In this document: piece by piece, positions 32,315 to 42,554 of the stretch
How the letters are laid out: each line of letters starts with the position of its first letter
Position numbering within the stretch: the first letter of the stretch is position 1
Assembly (NCBI GenBank): GCA_003194525.1
Contig: NBIV01000042.1
Coordinates: 310,001-374,000 of the forward strand
Length of the DNA: 64,000 nt
Direction of reading: 5' to 3'
From: Gracilariopsis chorda
Lineage: Eukaryota; Rhodophyta; Florideophyceae; Gracilariales; Gracilariaceae
Program-made: the position numbers and the translations under genes
The notes under the pieces: generated by a model
What the model saw: the letters and a program-made list of their open reading frames with translations, nothing else
What the model was told of the DNA's origin: nothing
The model's database searches: none

Positions 32315-32629
32315 TCAGAGACCACTTTGGAACAGATACGAGACCGCACCTGCGGGGGTAACAAAACTTTCCAAGACAAAGTTGGGGTTTGCACCTGTGT
32401 CCAGGACTGTTAGAAATATCACTATAAAATCGGTGTTAAGGCCAAGGTCTGCATAAACCTTGTAATTGCGATTGGCCATGACCAATAATCTATCCGGGAT
32501 CCGGAATTTTTTAATCCGTATACACGGGCACCACAGCACAGGAAGGTGTACAGAGTTGGCGTCAGCGGTGTCCTTCCTCGAGACAATTTTCATCGAGAAG
32601 CGAGACGGCGACGCCTCGGGCGTCAACAT
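32315..32629 (-). pseudogene. Gypsy-2 aspartic protease fragment
   Basis: 104 codons with FLTVLDTGANPNFVLESFV, an intact DTGA retropepsin site. Upstream residues (LLVMANRNYKVYADLGL) fit the strand before the active site. Confidence 0.65.
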
Positions 32630-33329
32630 CCTCGTATCTGCGGACGCCTCTCCCGAAGAGGAGACACCCTCAGTTAGTTCTCTTGGGAGGCTCCCGCCTT
32701 AGGTGGTGGTCCAGGATCATTGACAATGAGGGATTCCCTCCAGAAGCCGGGTTTCTTATCCGCATAAGCGGTGGTTGCGTTGGACGGCTGCGTGGTTTCC
32801 CGAGTCGGTGTACTTGAAGCGACCAGCGCTAGTGGATTATGTGGTGAGGCATGAGAGAAGTTCGTTTTAGCACGGAGGTAGGATGCAGTCAGGGTAAAAC
32901 ATTTCACTTCTGGAGTGAGGGCTTTGTAACGTGCGACCACCTTGGCCATATACTTCAGTGAGCAAAGAAACTGAGGGGAGGTATAGCCATGTGCATAGAA
33001 AAGATGGAAACCTAGACCCAACACCGCGAAGCGCCGTTTAATATCCCGGGATTCCGAGAAGCGTACCACAGGGAGGGTGTACTTTCACCCAGGCCGTTGA
33101 TAACGGGATTGATTTTTAGTAAAGGGGACTCGCGCTTGCTGAAAGCGGTTGTTTCTTACGTACAAGACGAGGTTATTTTGCGCCGTTTCGAACGTGTCCT
33201 CCGTCGTTGACGGTAAGTCCGTGGTTGGTATAGACACACAATCTCTCTTTGCTAGATGCACGGTGTCTTATCCCTGTTGGGGGGTTCTATCTGCTAGAAA
33301 CGAAGGCGATGAGGAGTCAGTATCCATCA

Positions 33330-34085
33330 TCAATGCCTTGATGGGCTTAGACCTATGATTCGGTGTTCTTGCAAGAAGTTCCGTCCCCTTCCACTCGAGC
33401 GTGTTGGTAAGCTTGCGGTAGGTAGTTCTCCGCTTGTCTTCGCGGTAGCGGGTGACGACACTCCAGATTGCCAGATCAAGGCCATCAAAGAAATTTGTAC
33501 AACGCTCGCCTGCGGGGTATACATTCCCAAAACGTTGGAAGGACTCGTTAAGAAGCACCAAAAAATTGGTTTCAGCCTCGCCCAAGCGCTGACGAGTATC
33601 TCAAGAAACCATGATCGCGCCCTCAATGGCAGTAATTGTGGCGTTGGAGCGCAACAATTATTGCACAGCCAGCAGGTCACTTCTCCCTCTGAGGCACAAG
33701 ATGATCGTTTGACAGAGCTATACTGGTCGTCTGCCACTCCGCGTAAGAAAAACGGCAATGCCAGATTGGCTTTTCCTTCATTTATTCCGGGAATATCAGG
33801 TTCCGCGACGAAGCGGGAAAGAAAGTCCAACACCATAATTTGGTCTTTCCCAGTGAGATAAGGGATATGAAGTGAGATTTGCATACGTTTTACGCATTCT
33901 TTCATCTTACCCGTGCCACGGAATGTACGTTCTAAAGAGGAATCTTCGAGCCAGTAGTGCCGATATGACATTAGTTTCCGATAAAACGGGTTCATCGGTT
34001 TTAATTCACTTAGAACAAGGTGTTTTCTTCTGTTCTGGTGGGTCTGAATCACACCATCGCTGGCAGATGACCGCTTTGATCCCAA
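33330..34085 (-). pseudogene. Gypsy-2 gag fragment
   Basis: The middle of this frame reads GKDQIMVLDFLSRFVAEPDIPGINEGKANLALPFF, a gypsy gag pattern close to that of Gypsy-1 (DDPIAIIDFL). The C-terminal half of the frame drifts into Ser/Pro-rich sequence and is probably out of the real frame; gag continues at about 33268-33585 in another one (RYREDKRRTTYRKLTNTLEW). A further gag piece with YMAKVVARYKALTPEVK lies at 32674-33069. Confidence 0.6.
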
Positions 34086-35724
34086 AAAAGGCCTTGTCTC
34101 TCGTCCTCCGAGTCGGAGCCCGAGGAAGTAGAACCATCCAAACCGTTTTGATATGAATCCGATGATTTCATGGAATCAGAATCTGAGTGACCTCGCTTTG
34201 TTTCTGCTTATAATGGTGCTTTGTTCTTCTAGCGTGCTGGATGTGGTATGATGCAGCTTGTGCTGCATAATTCGGGGACGGTTCATCCATCAGGATAAAC
34301 TGCTCTAACGTCTCCAGATGGACACGAACTCGATCGAATCAAGTGTCAACTCCTTCTATGAAGGTGGCGGATTGCCCCAAAGTCTCTAATATGGAGTTCA
34401 AATCGGACGGTAAGATACATAGATCCTCTGCGACCACCTTTGTAGGTGTGTCCATCACAAAATCACGGAGGGTTTGTAATTTCCCTACAAGGGTGTCATG
34501 AGCAGTCCACAACGGGAAAGCCTAAGATTCCAGAGAACGCCCCTGGAGGGTGTTGTCGGCCGTCGGACGGGGCTCGGGTGCTGCGACAGCGCGGGTGGAC
34601 CAGGGCACCGGGGGTACAACGGAAACGTCCGGAGCTGAATTAGCACCAACCATCCAAGACGTTCGATGTCAGAACAGACGTGGAGTGCCAGGGTTACCGG
34701 GGTGGGTTTGAAAGTTTAGACAAGGCACCTCCAGCAAGGCTGGAACTAGTCCAAGTCTGGATTATAGAAACGACCCGAACTTCGGAATTATCTCCACCAT
34801 TGTCGTAGCGGCTGCGCATGATCGCAGGCTCCGCTGAGGAGGGCTTTCTCGACATGAGGGCGAACTGTTAAGATAGAAAAACGGCCGAAAGTGGGGAAAA
34901 CGAGCAACAGAAACAAAACTTCGAAAGAGGGAACAAAACCCAAAAACGACTCGAAATCAGGAGACCACTTTGCGGTACAATGCCAGTGAGTGGAGAAGAA
35001 CGAAATATCTTTGAGTTCTTTGATCGTTAGAGTTGAACCCAGTGGGATACAGCCCTCCCAGAGGTAGCACAACTATGTCGGGTTGTAAGGCCGGGGCTGT
35101 CCCTCACGACCTGCTCAGGGAGGTTGACGTAAAAATTGGGTATCCGCGGAAGCAGTGTGTGTGGTTGAGCTTCCTCGAGAAAGTTAAGGTTTTTGCGTAA
35201 GTGGCACGTACAAAAACCGCCCGCGGGCAGCGAGAAAGCCACCCTGCAAAGGGAAGGAGGAAATGGAAAACTGAGTCACGAGAGTAGTGACGAATGTAAA
35301 CGGAAGTGCAGGTAGTGGAAACTTATACAAAGGCGAACACAAAAGCTGTTAGAATAACAGTCCCAATACTGAGGTGTTTTACACGGGCGAAGGGGACATA
35401 ATTTCCGTAGGCAACAGTAAGTCCCTCGAAGAAGAAGCAGAGAGCATGCGAACGCGAGGAGGTCTAGAGCCAATTCCCCAGGTTGTGGTCCCTTGTTGTG
35501 GAAGGTTTCCTGGTGCGACGTCAACTCGCCGGTGCAATGAGTACCAACCCTCATTGAAATGGGTGTAAAATAACAAATAAAACTAACTAAAACTACTCCA
35601 CATTGGTCGTTCATGCCCACTTCTGTGGCCAACCAGAAATTGACTCTTCCGGGTCCGGCATGTTCATTCTACTATCCTGAAACGTATTTAAAGCATTGAA
35701 AACATTACTGAAACGTTTGTAAAA
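34086..35724. other. Unrecognised stretch, probably Gypsy-2 5' region plus flank
   Basis: No gene identified; frames are under about 120 codons and match nothing. It should contain the Gypsy-2 leader and 5' LTR, but I could not match any part of it to sequence near 27.5-28 kb. Confidence 0.3.
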
Positions 35725-36090
35725 TCAACCAAGTTCCATAAGTACCTTTCTGAGGGCTTTGGATGTCACATAAGCGACCGAGCTGAGCACCTTGCTGGAA
35801 ATGGCGCCGCGTGAGCACATAAAGTAGAACAGCTGTTTGGAGGAGGCAGGGCCGATAAACTCGAAGACGGAGCGGACGTGGTTGAAAAAGAAGGATGGAA
35901 AGGCCATGCAGTAGAAGTGTACGCCCAGTGTGCGGTGGTTGATTCCATCCAATTTTGCGACAAAGGCGTCGGAAGTAAGATTTACAGCAAGTTGCTCGTA
36001 AGCCGGGGCAAAAAGCGCGCAGTGAATGCATGTCGGAGAGTAAAATTTAATAAACAGAGGGTTCGTGGCGATGCTGATACTATGATCAAG
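35725..36090 (-). CDS. Thioredoxin/PDI-like domain exon (CIHC active site)
   Basis: On the minus strand an open frame of 121 codons has a thioredoxin-fold pattern: ATNPLFIKFYSPTCIHC, then FAPAYEQLAVNLTSDAFVAKLDG, then MAFPSFFFNHVRSVFEFIGP. This is the PDI order: a strand, CxxC in FYAPWCxHC style (here SPTCIHC), the helix APxYExLA, VAKxD, and the cis-Pro strand (AFPSFFF). Upstream an AG (TTAATTCCAG, 36091-36100) could be a splice acceptor; on its 5' side a possible signal peptide (MLFMTVTLYCSVSVSG, about 36210) lies in another frame. No Trp precedes the CxxC. It is either the last exon of a small ER protein or a decayed copy; coordinates cover only the supported exon. Confidence 0.55.
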   Translation of the reverse strand, partial: LDHSISIATNPLFIKFYSPTCIHCALFAPAYEQLAVNLTSDAFVAKLDGINHRTLGVHFYCMAFPSFFFNHVRSVFEFIGPASSKQLFYFMCSRGAISSKVLSSVAYVTSKALRKVLMELG

Positions 36091-36945
36091 CTGGAATTAA
36101 CAGAGCTTAAGAATTGCGCTGTGGTTTTGCGGGGCGTGCGCAGGGACGATAAATCACAGGCTTGCAACAACCAGAGACGGAGACGGAGCAGTATAAAGTA
36201 ACGGTCATGAAGAGCATCGACTTGCAATGCGCGGATGCAGGTAAAGACGATACCGCCATACTTATCCCCTTTTTACTGCTTTGTTGGAAGGGATTGTGCT
36301 ACAAATTGGGTGGTACATGCCAGCAAAGCGATATGGAGATATTTTCAAATTCGCAGATCTGTGCGCTATGCCCCTCAGAGAAAGGGAGTATGTACGGGAT
36401 TTTTAACGTCCATCAAATTGTGTAGAATCTTCGAATACCCTTTGTGTGCTGATATAAATATAAATAAATTCTTTTGTGTCTGTGTGTCACAAACGGCCGC
36501 TCCTTGGCAGCAAAATTAGCAAGGAGGCTGCCAAGTGGGAACGTGTAACTCTCTCTTCGAATAACGTGTTCGCCATCCGGATTTAATTGGTTCGGAAACT
36601 ATTTCTGGGTGGCGTTCACGTGAGGTACGATAGCCCCCTACGAAACGTGCTTTGTGCGGAAGGAGTAGCCCTTCAAGAGTCTGCAAGGGGGACACCAGAG
36701 TACGAATCGAGCAAAAGAGGCTGTGTCTGGATCTAGGGAACTGTTATAGGGAAACGGTTTTCGGATTGAAGTACGTCCAGCACAGAGTTGCCTAGCAATT
36801 TTGGTATTGTAAATCTCGCATTCCTGTCAGACTCTCCAGGCACGGCCCCCTGTTTACTCTGTACAGGTTAGTCCTCAATCTAGGCGGTTTCTTTGTGGTC
36901 AAGTTATTTTACTCTCGTTGCAAAGATCCAAAATTTCGATGCTAG
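36091..36945. other. Intergenic stretch between PDI-like exon and Helitron
   Basis: Possible 5' exon of the PDI-like gene near 36,120-36,215 (minus strand); otherwise no gene or repeat recognised. It is AT-richer near 36450. Confidence 0.3.
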
Positions 36946-38081
36946 GTGCATAGAAGGGTTTTGCAGCCCGTAGCACAATTTTCCCGGACCAAATACGTTT
37001 TCCTTTTTTCTTTTCTTTTTCTTGCTTTTCCTGTCTCTGGAGTGTTTGCACTTTTCGCAGTGCGCTTAAGTTCTTTCAAGATGCCTCCAACTCAGCCTGA
37101 TGCCTCAGCCGAAGCTACAAGTGAACAGAACATAACCGTGAACGTACAGCAGCTAAACGTCTAGCAGATTCCAGTAAGCAACAGGCATATAAGAGAAGTC
37201 GTAATAGAGAACGAGTAGCGGTACGGAGGGCAAATTAAATTGAAGAAGAGCGTGAAGCATGAAGAGCGGGTAATAGGGAACGTGCAAGAAGAAGAAGAGA
37301 TAGAGCTTCTGCGGCGCAGAATGATGAAGTTCGTGAGGCCGACAGTATCGCAACGGCTTCAGCACGGACTTCACAGGCTACAGTTGATGGGACAAATCGT
37401 CAGGCCAATGATCGCGATGCCCGGCGTAGTGCAAGGCAACAGGATGAGCCCGCAGTTCAACAATGTCGCCGTCACTCCGAAAGACTATCTAGACAGGCAT
37501 CACGGGAGCTCAAGAGCGTAGCTGATGTACAAGATCGTCTGGAAGCTCAGCGCAAGAGCCGAAATGTCGCCCGTTGATTTTTTGACTCGGATAATGTCGA
37601 TGAAAGTGGCTACATGCACCTTGGTCTCATGAATGTAGATTGTCGCTTCCGCAAGGCACAGCACTTTAGAGAGGAATGAGGGGTGAACAGCTCTCGCCAG
37701 AACTCGCTTTTCCCGCAGTGCTGCGCAAAAGAGCATCTCAGATTTCCTGCGATTCTGGAACGTCCGGCTCTTCTTCATCAACTACTGACTGTTACTGTGC
37801 CCCTAGAGAACCACTATCGTGCTGAGAGCCATGCTTAAAGCACAGTTATGTCTATGGCTTCCGTCATGGCAAACTGGGTGAAACGTGGTTTATGAGACCC
37901 TACCTTCAATCGTACGGTCACCATGCAGGGACAGATCTATCACTACATGGGTTCGCTCATTCCAGCTCAGGGTGTCCAACTCTTATTTTTGTCTGTGTAC
38001 ATCCATGAAACCGACTGTAGCGCGCAGTCTGCGAGGAGAGTGGAGTTGCTGTAACGGCTCCGACTGGAACTGCTGTTTGAG

Positions 38082-39753
38082 TTGGCAGTCATGCTGAATT
38101 CGGAGAATCCCTACGTGCAGATATTCTGCAGCCTGTTCGAGTGGGCTCTCACCAATACACTAGTGATTTCGTATCAGATGGGGATTCATGCTGATGGACC
38201 GCCCCGCGGCGAGCATGTTCGTTGCTACAACGGGTTCGAGGCGTCGCAAGTTGCCGCGATCATTCCAGGGAATGGGAACGGCAAGATTGGGACGCGTGAT
38301 ATTGTTTTGCGTAGCAGTGGAGGGTTGAACTCAAATGGCAATGAGGTGTTGGAAACTATCCCCGTCAGTCACAGATCGTACGATCAGCTGAGCTACGTTC
38401 TTTTTATTCCCAGGTGGCCAGGACGGATGGCACCCTGAGATGACGTATTGGCCTCCCAACGCCTCGCGAGAGAAGAACGTGACTCTGATAATGTATTATT
38501 CGTGGCAGATTTTCGAGAGACTCACAGAGTCTAGAACAATTCTACGCGGCACACGGCTCTTCCAGCAGTACATGGTCAACCATTTCTGCAAGGTTGAGTC
38601 GGAGCATTTGTCTTACTTACGACACAACCAGAAGAGAATTCGAGCCGCTGACTATACATTCCTGCGGGAGAGCCTGGGCGACTCTCTGATGGGCGTGGAT
38701 GAGGCTAATGCTGTTCGAGCTGGACGACTGTTCGTGTTGCCTTCGACATTTGTTGGAGGTGACCGATACATCAGACAGCAAATGCACGACATCATCGCCA
38801 TATCCAACACGATTGGGCACCCCGATATCTTTCTCACGATGACGTGCAATCCGCACTGGCCTGAGATCACCAGTGCACTGTTCGATGGTCAGCACGCTCC
38901 CTATCGACCAGATCTTTGTCATCGAGTGTTTCGTTTCAAGATGAAAGCCTTGATGTCTTTCGTCGTTGATTAACAGGTTTTTAGAGCCGTTGTTGCTCAC
39001 ATGCGTGTGGTCGAGTTCCAAAAGTGAAGCCTACCGCAGGTGCACATCGTCTTCGTGCTCAACGAAGAAGCAAGGCAGCAGTTACGAGATTTTGAGCACA
39101 TTGACGAGCTCATTTGAGCTGAGATTCCTCCTTCCTCCGACGCCACCTTACAAGAGTTGGTGCTAAAGCACATGATTCACACTCTGTGCGGTACATGGAA
39201 CCGGTCAGCGCTGTGCATGCGCGAGCTGACCTGCTTACAATACTTTCCCAAGCCGTTTCGCTTCGAAACCACACGCCTTGAGAATGAGTACTACATCAGC
39301 TACCGACGACGCGCTCCTTCCAAGGGCGGGGTGTCTGTAGAGCGAAGCTCCAGAGTCGGTCGCCAACAGCGCGTAGTAACTTTGGACAGTTCGTGGGTGG
39401 TTGCAAATTGTCCAGAGCTTCTCCACCGGTTTGCATACCACATCAACGTTGAGCTATGCGTATCGCGAGTAGGCGGTATCAAGTACCTCTTCAAGTATGT
39501 GTCCAAGGGTTCCGACAGAGTCATCCTGGAGATTGTAGATGAGAACAGACGTCATAAAGAGATTCTGACTTCCAGGACCCACGGTATGTGTCAGCCTCCG
39601 AGGCAGTATGGCGGATGCTTGCGTTCGACATCGTTGAGCGCGATCCACCCGTCGTGCGGCTTGAAGTACACTTGGAAAATCACCATACGTTGTTCATACT
39701 GGAGGGCGACGAGCATTCTACTGCTACCAGACAGTGGGCAGGTACCAAGCTGA
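38082..39753 (+). pseudogene. Helitron Rep (Helitron_like_N plus HUH endonuclease), broken
   Basis: 38082-38438 reads EASQVAAIIPGNGNGKIGTRDIVL and SHRSYDQLSYVLFIP; 38440-38973 reads HPDIFLTMTCNPHWPEI. The HUH motif that should follow (GLPHVHIVFVL) appears near 39028-39060 as SLPQVHIVFVL after a stop, so the first catalytic His is Gln. The tyrosine region VGGIKYLFKYVSKGSDR (about 39470-39520) is intact. Near 39555 the frame shifts; beyond it DPRYVSASEAVWRMLAFDIV continues the family pattern. Confidence 0.8.
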
Positions 39754-40478
39754 CTAAGTAGTTTGTGGTCAACCAAAAGTACCCCGGGGCACCGCATATC
39801 CCTTATACCGAGTTCCCGAGGTACTTTACTTGGAACAAATGAAACAAATGCTGGAGGCCTCGTGCGTGTCTCCCACGTTTTTCATTATCTCGACGCCAGC
39901 CCACTTCCTCCCCTGTGGCCGCTGCAGCCGATGTATATGACTTCACTGGCAGCGGTACGCACGTAGTTGGGCGCATCTATACTGCCAGTTCACGAGAGGT
40001 GAGCTGTACTACCTCTGCTTACTCCTGACCCACACAGCGGGTGCTACTTTCTTTCAGAATCTCCACACCGTGCATGGTCAGCAGTTGGGTAGCGTCAGGG
40101 AGGCTGCCTAAAGAAGGGCCTTCTTGCCAACGACAGAAAGTGGAGACGCGCACTGCGCGAGTACTTTCGCTCCTCATTTATTCGGCTATCTCATTTGCTT
40201 GCCACTATCTTGCTCTACTGCGAGCCGTTGAACCCACGTACTCTGTGGGAGCACCATCTACCCCTGTTCCTGCAGGATATACGGGCTGGACATTGCGGCA
40301 TGATGCAGGCACTGGCCAAAGACGAACGAGCCGGCTCTTAAGTTCTGTTAGAAGTGCAAAAGGCACTGTAAGAAATGCGTGGAACATTGGCCTCTCTGTC
40401 TACGTATGATCTTCCGACACCCATGGAACACATACCGGAACTGCGCGCTCCAGAATCTAGTCGGAGCTGCAAGAAACT

Positions 40479-41941
40479 GTGCAAGCTGCCCTCCCTCTCT
40501 TCAATGAACGTCAGCGTCTGGCATTCAATACCGTCGTCGGGGCCATGCTTCCTGGCGTGTCCGTAGAGAGCCTGCAGGGTCTTGGTGGTCCTTCTACAGC
40601 AGAGCAGCCCACCACTCGCGTCTTCTTCTTGGACTCCCCGGGTGGAACCGGCAAGAATTTTCTCTCCAACGCAATTAAGGCCGCGTTACACCTTCGTGGC
40701 AAGTCCGTTCTTACGGTAGCAACGTCTGCTGTAGCAGCCATACTGCTTAAGGGCGGTCGAACGGCCCAATCATTGTTCAGGATTCCAATCCCAGCGCCCG
40801 CTGAGAGCACATGCAACATCCCAGTCAACTCTTACCTGTCAAATCAAATGAAGAACGTCGACCCCATTATATGGGGCGAGATCGTAATGTGTCATCGCTT
40901 CTGCGTCTAAGCCGTAGACCGCACTATCCGTGACATAACGCGCTCGCAGTGTCCATTTGGAGGCAAATTCGTGTTGTTCTCTGGCGACTTTCGGCAGATT
41001 CTTCCCGTTGTTCATGGTTGCTCTCCATCCGCAATTGTGAACGCAGGAATCAAACGCTCAAGTCTCTTCTCTCACTTTTGCCTCTTGAGACTCACTGAGA
41101 ACATTCCCCTTTCTGTGCTCCACCGAGACCCTACAGCGACACAGGAGGCATTAAGTTCCCGTAAACTGTCTTGCAAACTGGAGAAAAATGCTTGCAAGGG
41201 ACTATCCCCCTAAAGCACCCACTTAACCTTCCAAATTCCGGAAAATATTTCGAATCGTTCCACACCATGATCTGCAATGTATTTTATGGTATAACTAAAA
41301 GGTACGTTGATGCAGATTGGCTAACGTCAACCGTGATTATAACCGCACGAAACTATTGGCTACCAGAGCTCAAAGAATATGTAGGCCACATGATACCAGG
41401 AGCGTGTCGGATGTATCTTAGTGCGGACAAGGTGGGTGACGAGGACAGTGCCGCTTTGCAAAAAACTATTGAGATGCCTCAACTTCTGACTGCAGGGTCA
41501 GCGCTGTCAGAACACCGCCTGGAACTCAAAAAGGCCTTTTGATTATGCTTCTTTGCAACTTTGATCCCTAAAACGACCATTTCAAGGGTGCCATCTATAC
41601 GCTAGAAGACATGCAAAGCAACTTACTGATCTTTCGACTCGCTTCTGGAGTTAATCGTGGAAATGCACTATTCCTGCCATGCATGCCATGTGGACCTGCA
41701 CAAAACACCTTTTTAGTTCCCAAATTTACTCGAACTCAGTTCCGTACTTTTTTTTCTTGCCATAACTAACAATAAGGCACAGGGTTAGTCGTATAGTAGT
41801 CGCATCGTGCTGAATTTGCGTTATGGCTGTGTCAAGCATGGGCAGCTGTACGTCGCGTTTTCTAGGACGAGCAACCTGTCCAACATCGTTGCATGTCTCC
41901 CTGTCAGTGCTACGTCTACGAAAAATGTAGTGTACCCTCAA
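40479..41941 (+). pseudogene. Helitron PIF1-like helicase, broken
   Basis: 40479-40910 contains LFNERQRLAFNTV and the Walker A block FFLDSPGGTGKNFL, then LTVATSAVAAILLKGGRTAQSLF. 40971-41213 has LFSGDFRQILPVV, the PIF1 Walker-B-adjacent motif. 41171-41542 has TVIITARNYWLPELKEYV. The last motif, HGQLYVAFSRTSNLSNI, is at about 41837-41887. Stops at about 40910 and several frame changes break it. Confidence 0.8.
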
Positions 41942-42554
41942 GTTCTTTCGTTGAGGAACTTGATAGGTTTAAGTAAACGTCTTTTTTTCATCTTTTTCTT
42001 TTCTTCTTCCTTTTCACTCCCCAGAAATACTTGCACTCTACAAACCCATTACACAAAACACGCTACCCGAATACTCCTTTCACCCAAATGCTTCTTTCAC
42101 TCAATGCCTGCGAAGCACGCAATGGAGTCACTTGTTTGTTACTGTGATTGCTGATTGACCACCACTACCATCATCATCAGCCGTCAACATCGTCATCATC
42201 ATCAACCTTTGTCCGTACTGTAAGAAGCGGACGTCACAGCTTCCGCCGTCCAACAACATGTACTGTAACTAACCACATGCGTGGGCCGTATTTTGAGGCT
42301 ATCATGCTCTGATTGGCTGTTTCTTATACATATGCCGCACCACGTGTACTCACTAGTAGACACTAGACCTCAGCCGTCACAGCGCCTGATCTTTCTACGT
42401 GTAATGTCTATGGAGTCACAATGCAACCGGTGTTCTGGAGGTGCACAGGAAAGCTCTCGCAAGAGCGCAAACTTGTGGGAGTTCCATGATGGTTCCTCCG
42501 TCAACACTGGCATCTCGAGGATTGTTGCTATTCACCCCATGACCAAAGGAAATC
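41942..42554. other. Intergenic region upstream of the NLR-like gene
   Basis: Contains an imperfect CAT/ATC microsatellite at about 42165-42206 and no recognisable gene. It must hold the promoter of the NLR-like gene and possibly the 3' end of the Helitron. Overlapping frames at 42281-42910 run into the start of the NLR-like gene in other phases. Confidence 0.4.

Larger units (their letters stand above)
28026..34085 (-). mobile_element. Gypsy-2: decayed Ty3/gypsy retrotransposon
   Basis: The minus strand holds gag (about 34.0 kb), protease (32.5 kb), RT (31.5-30.7 kb), RNase H (30.6-29.9 kb), integrase (29.8-29.0 kb) and a tail ORF, in Ty3/gypsy order. All pieces are separated by stops and frameshifts. 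I could not find LTRs, so the limits given are those of the recognised coding sequence. Its protein motifs differ from Gypsy-1, so it is a separate family. Confidence 0.8.
37081..41941 (+). mobile_element. Helitron (rolling-circle transposon), decayed
   Basis: Helitron landmarks follow in order on the + strand: an Arg/Glu-rich N-terminal stretch with frameshifts (37081-37560), the Helitron_like_N region (38082-38973), the Rep HUH/tyrosine part (38974-39753) and a PIF1-family helicase (40479-41941). Limits are those of recognised coding sequence; I did not find a certain 5' TC end or 3' hairpin-CTRR end. Confidence 0.85.
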
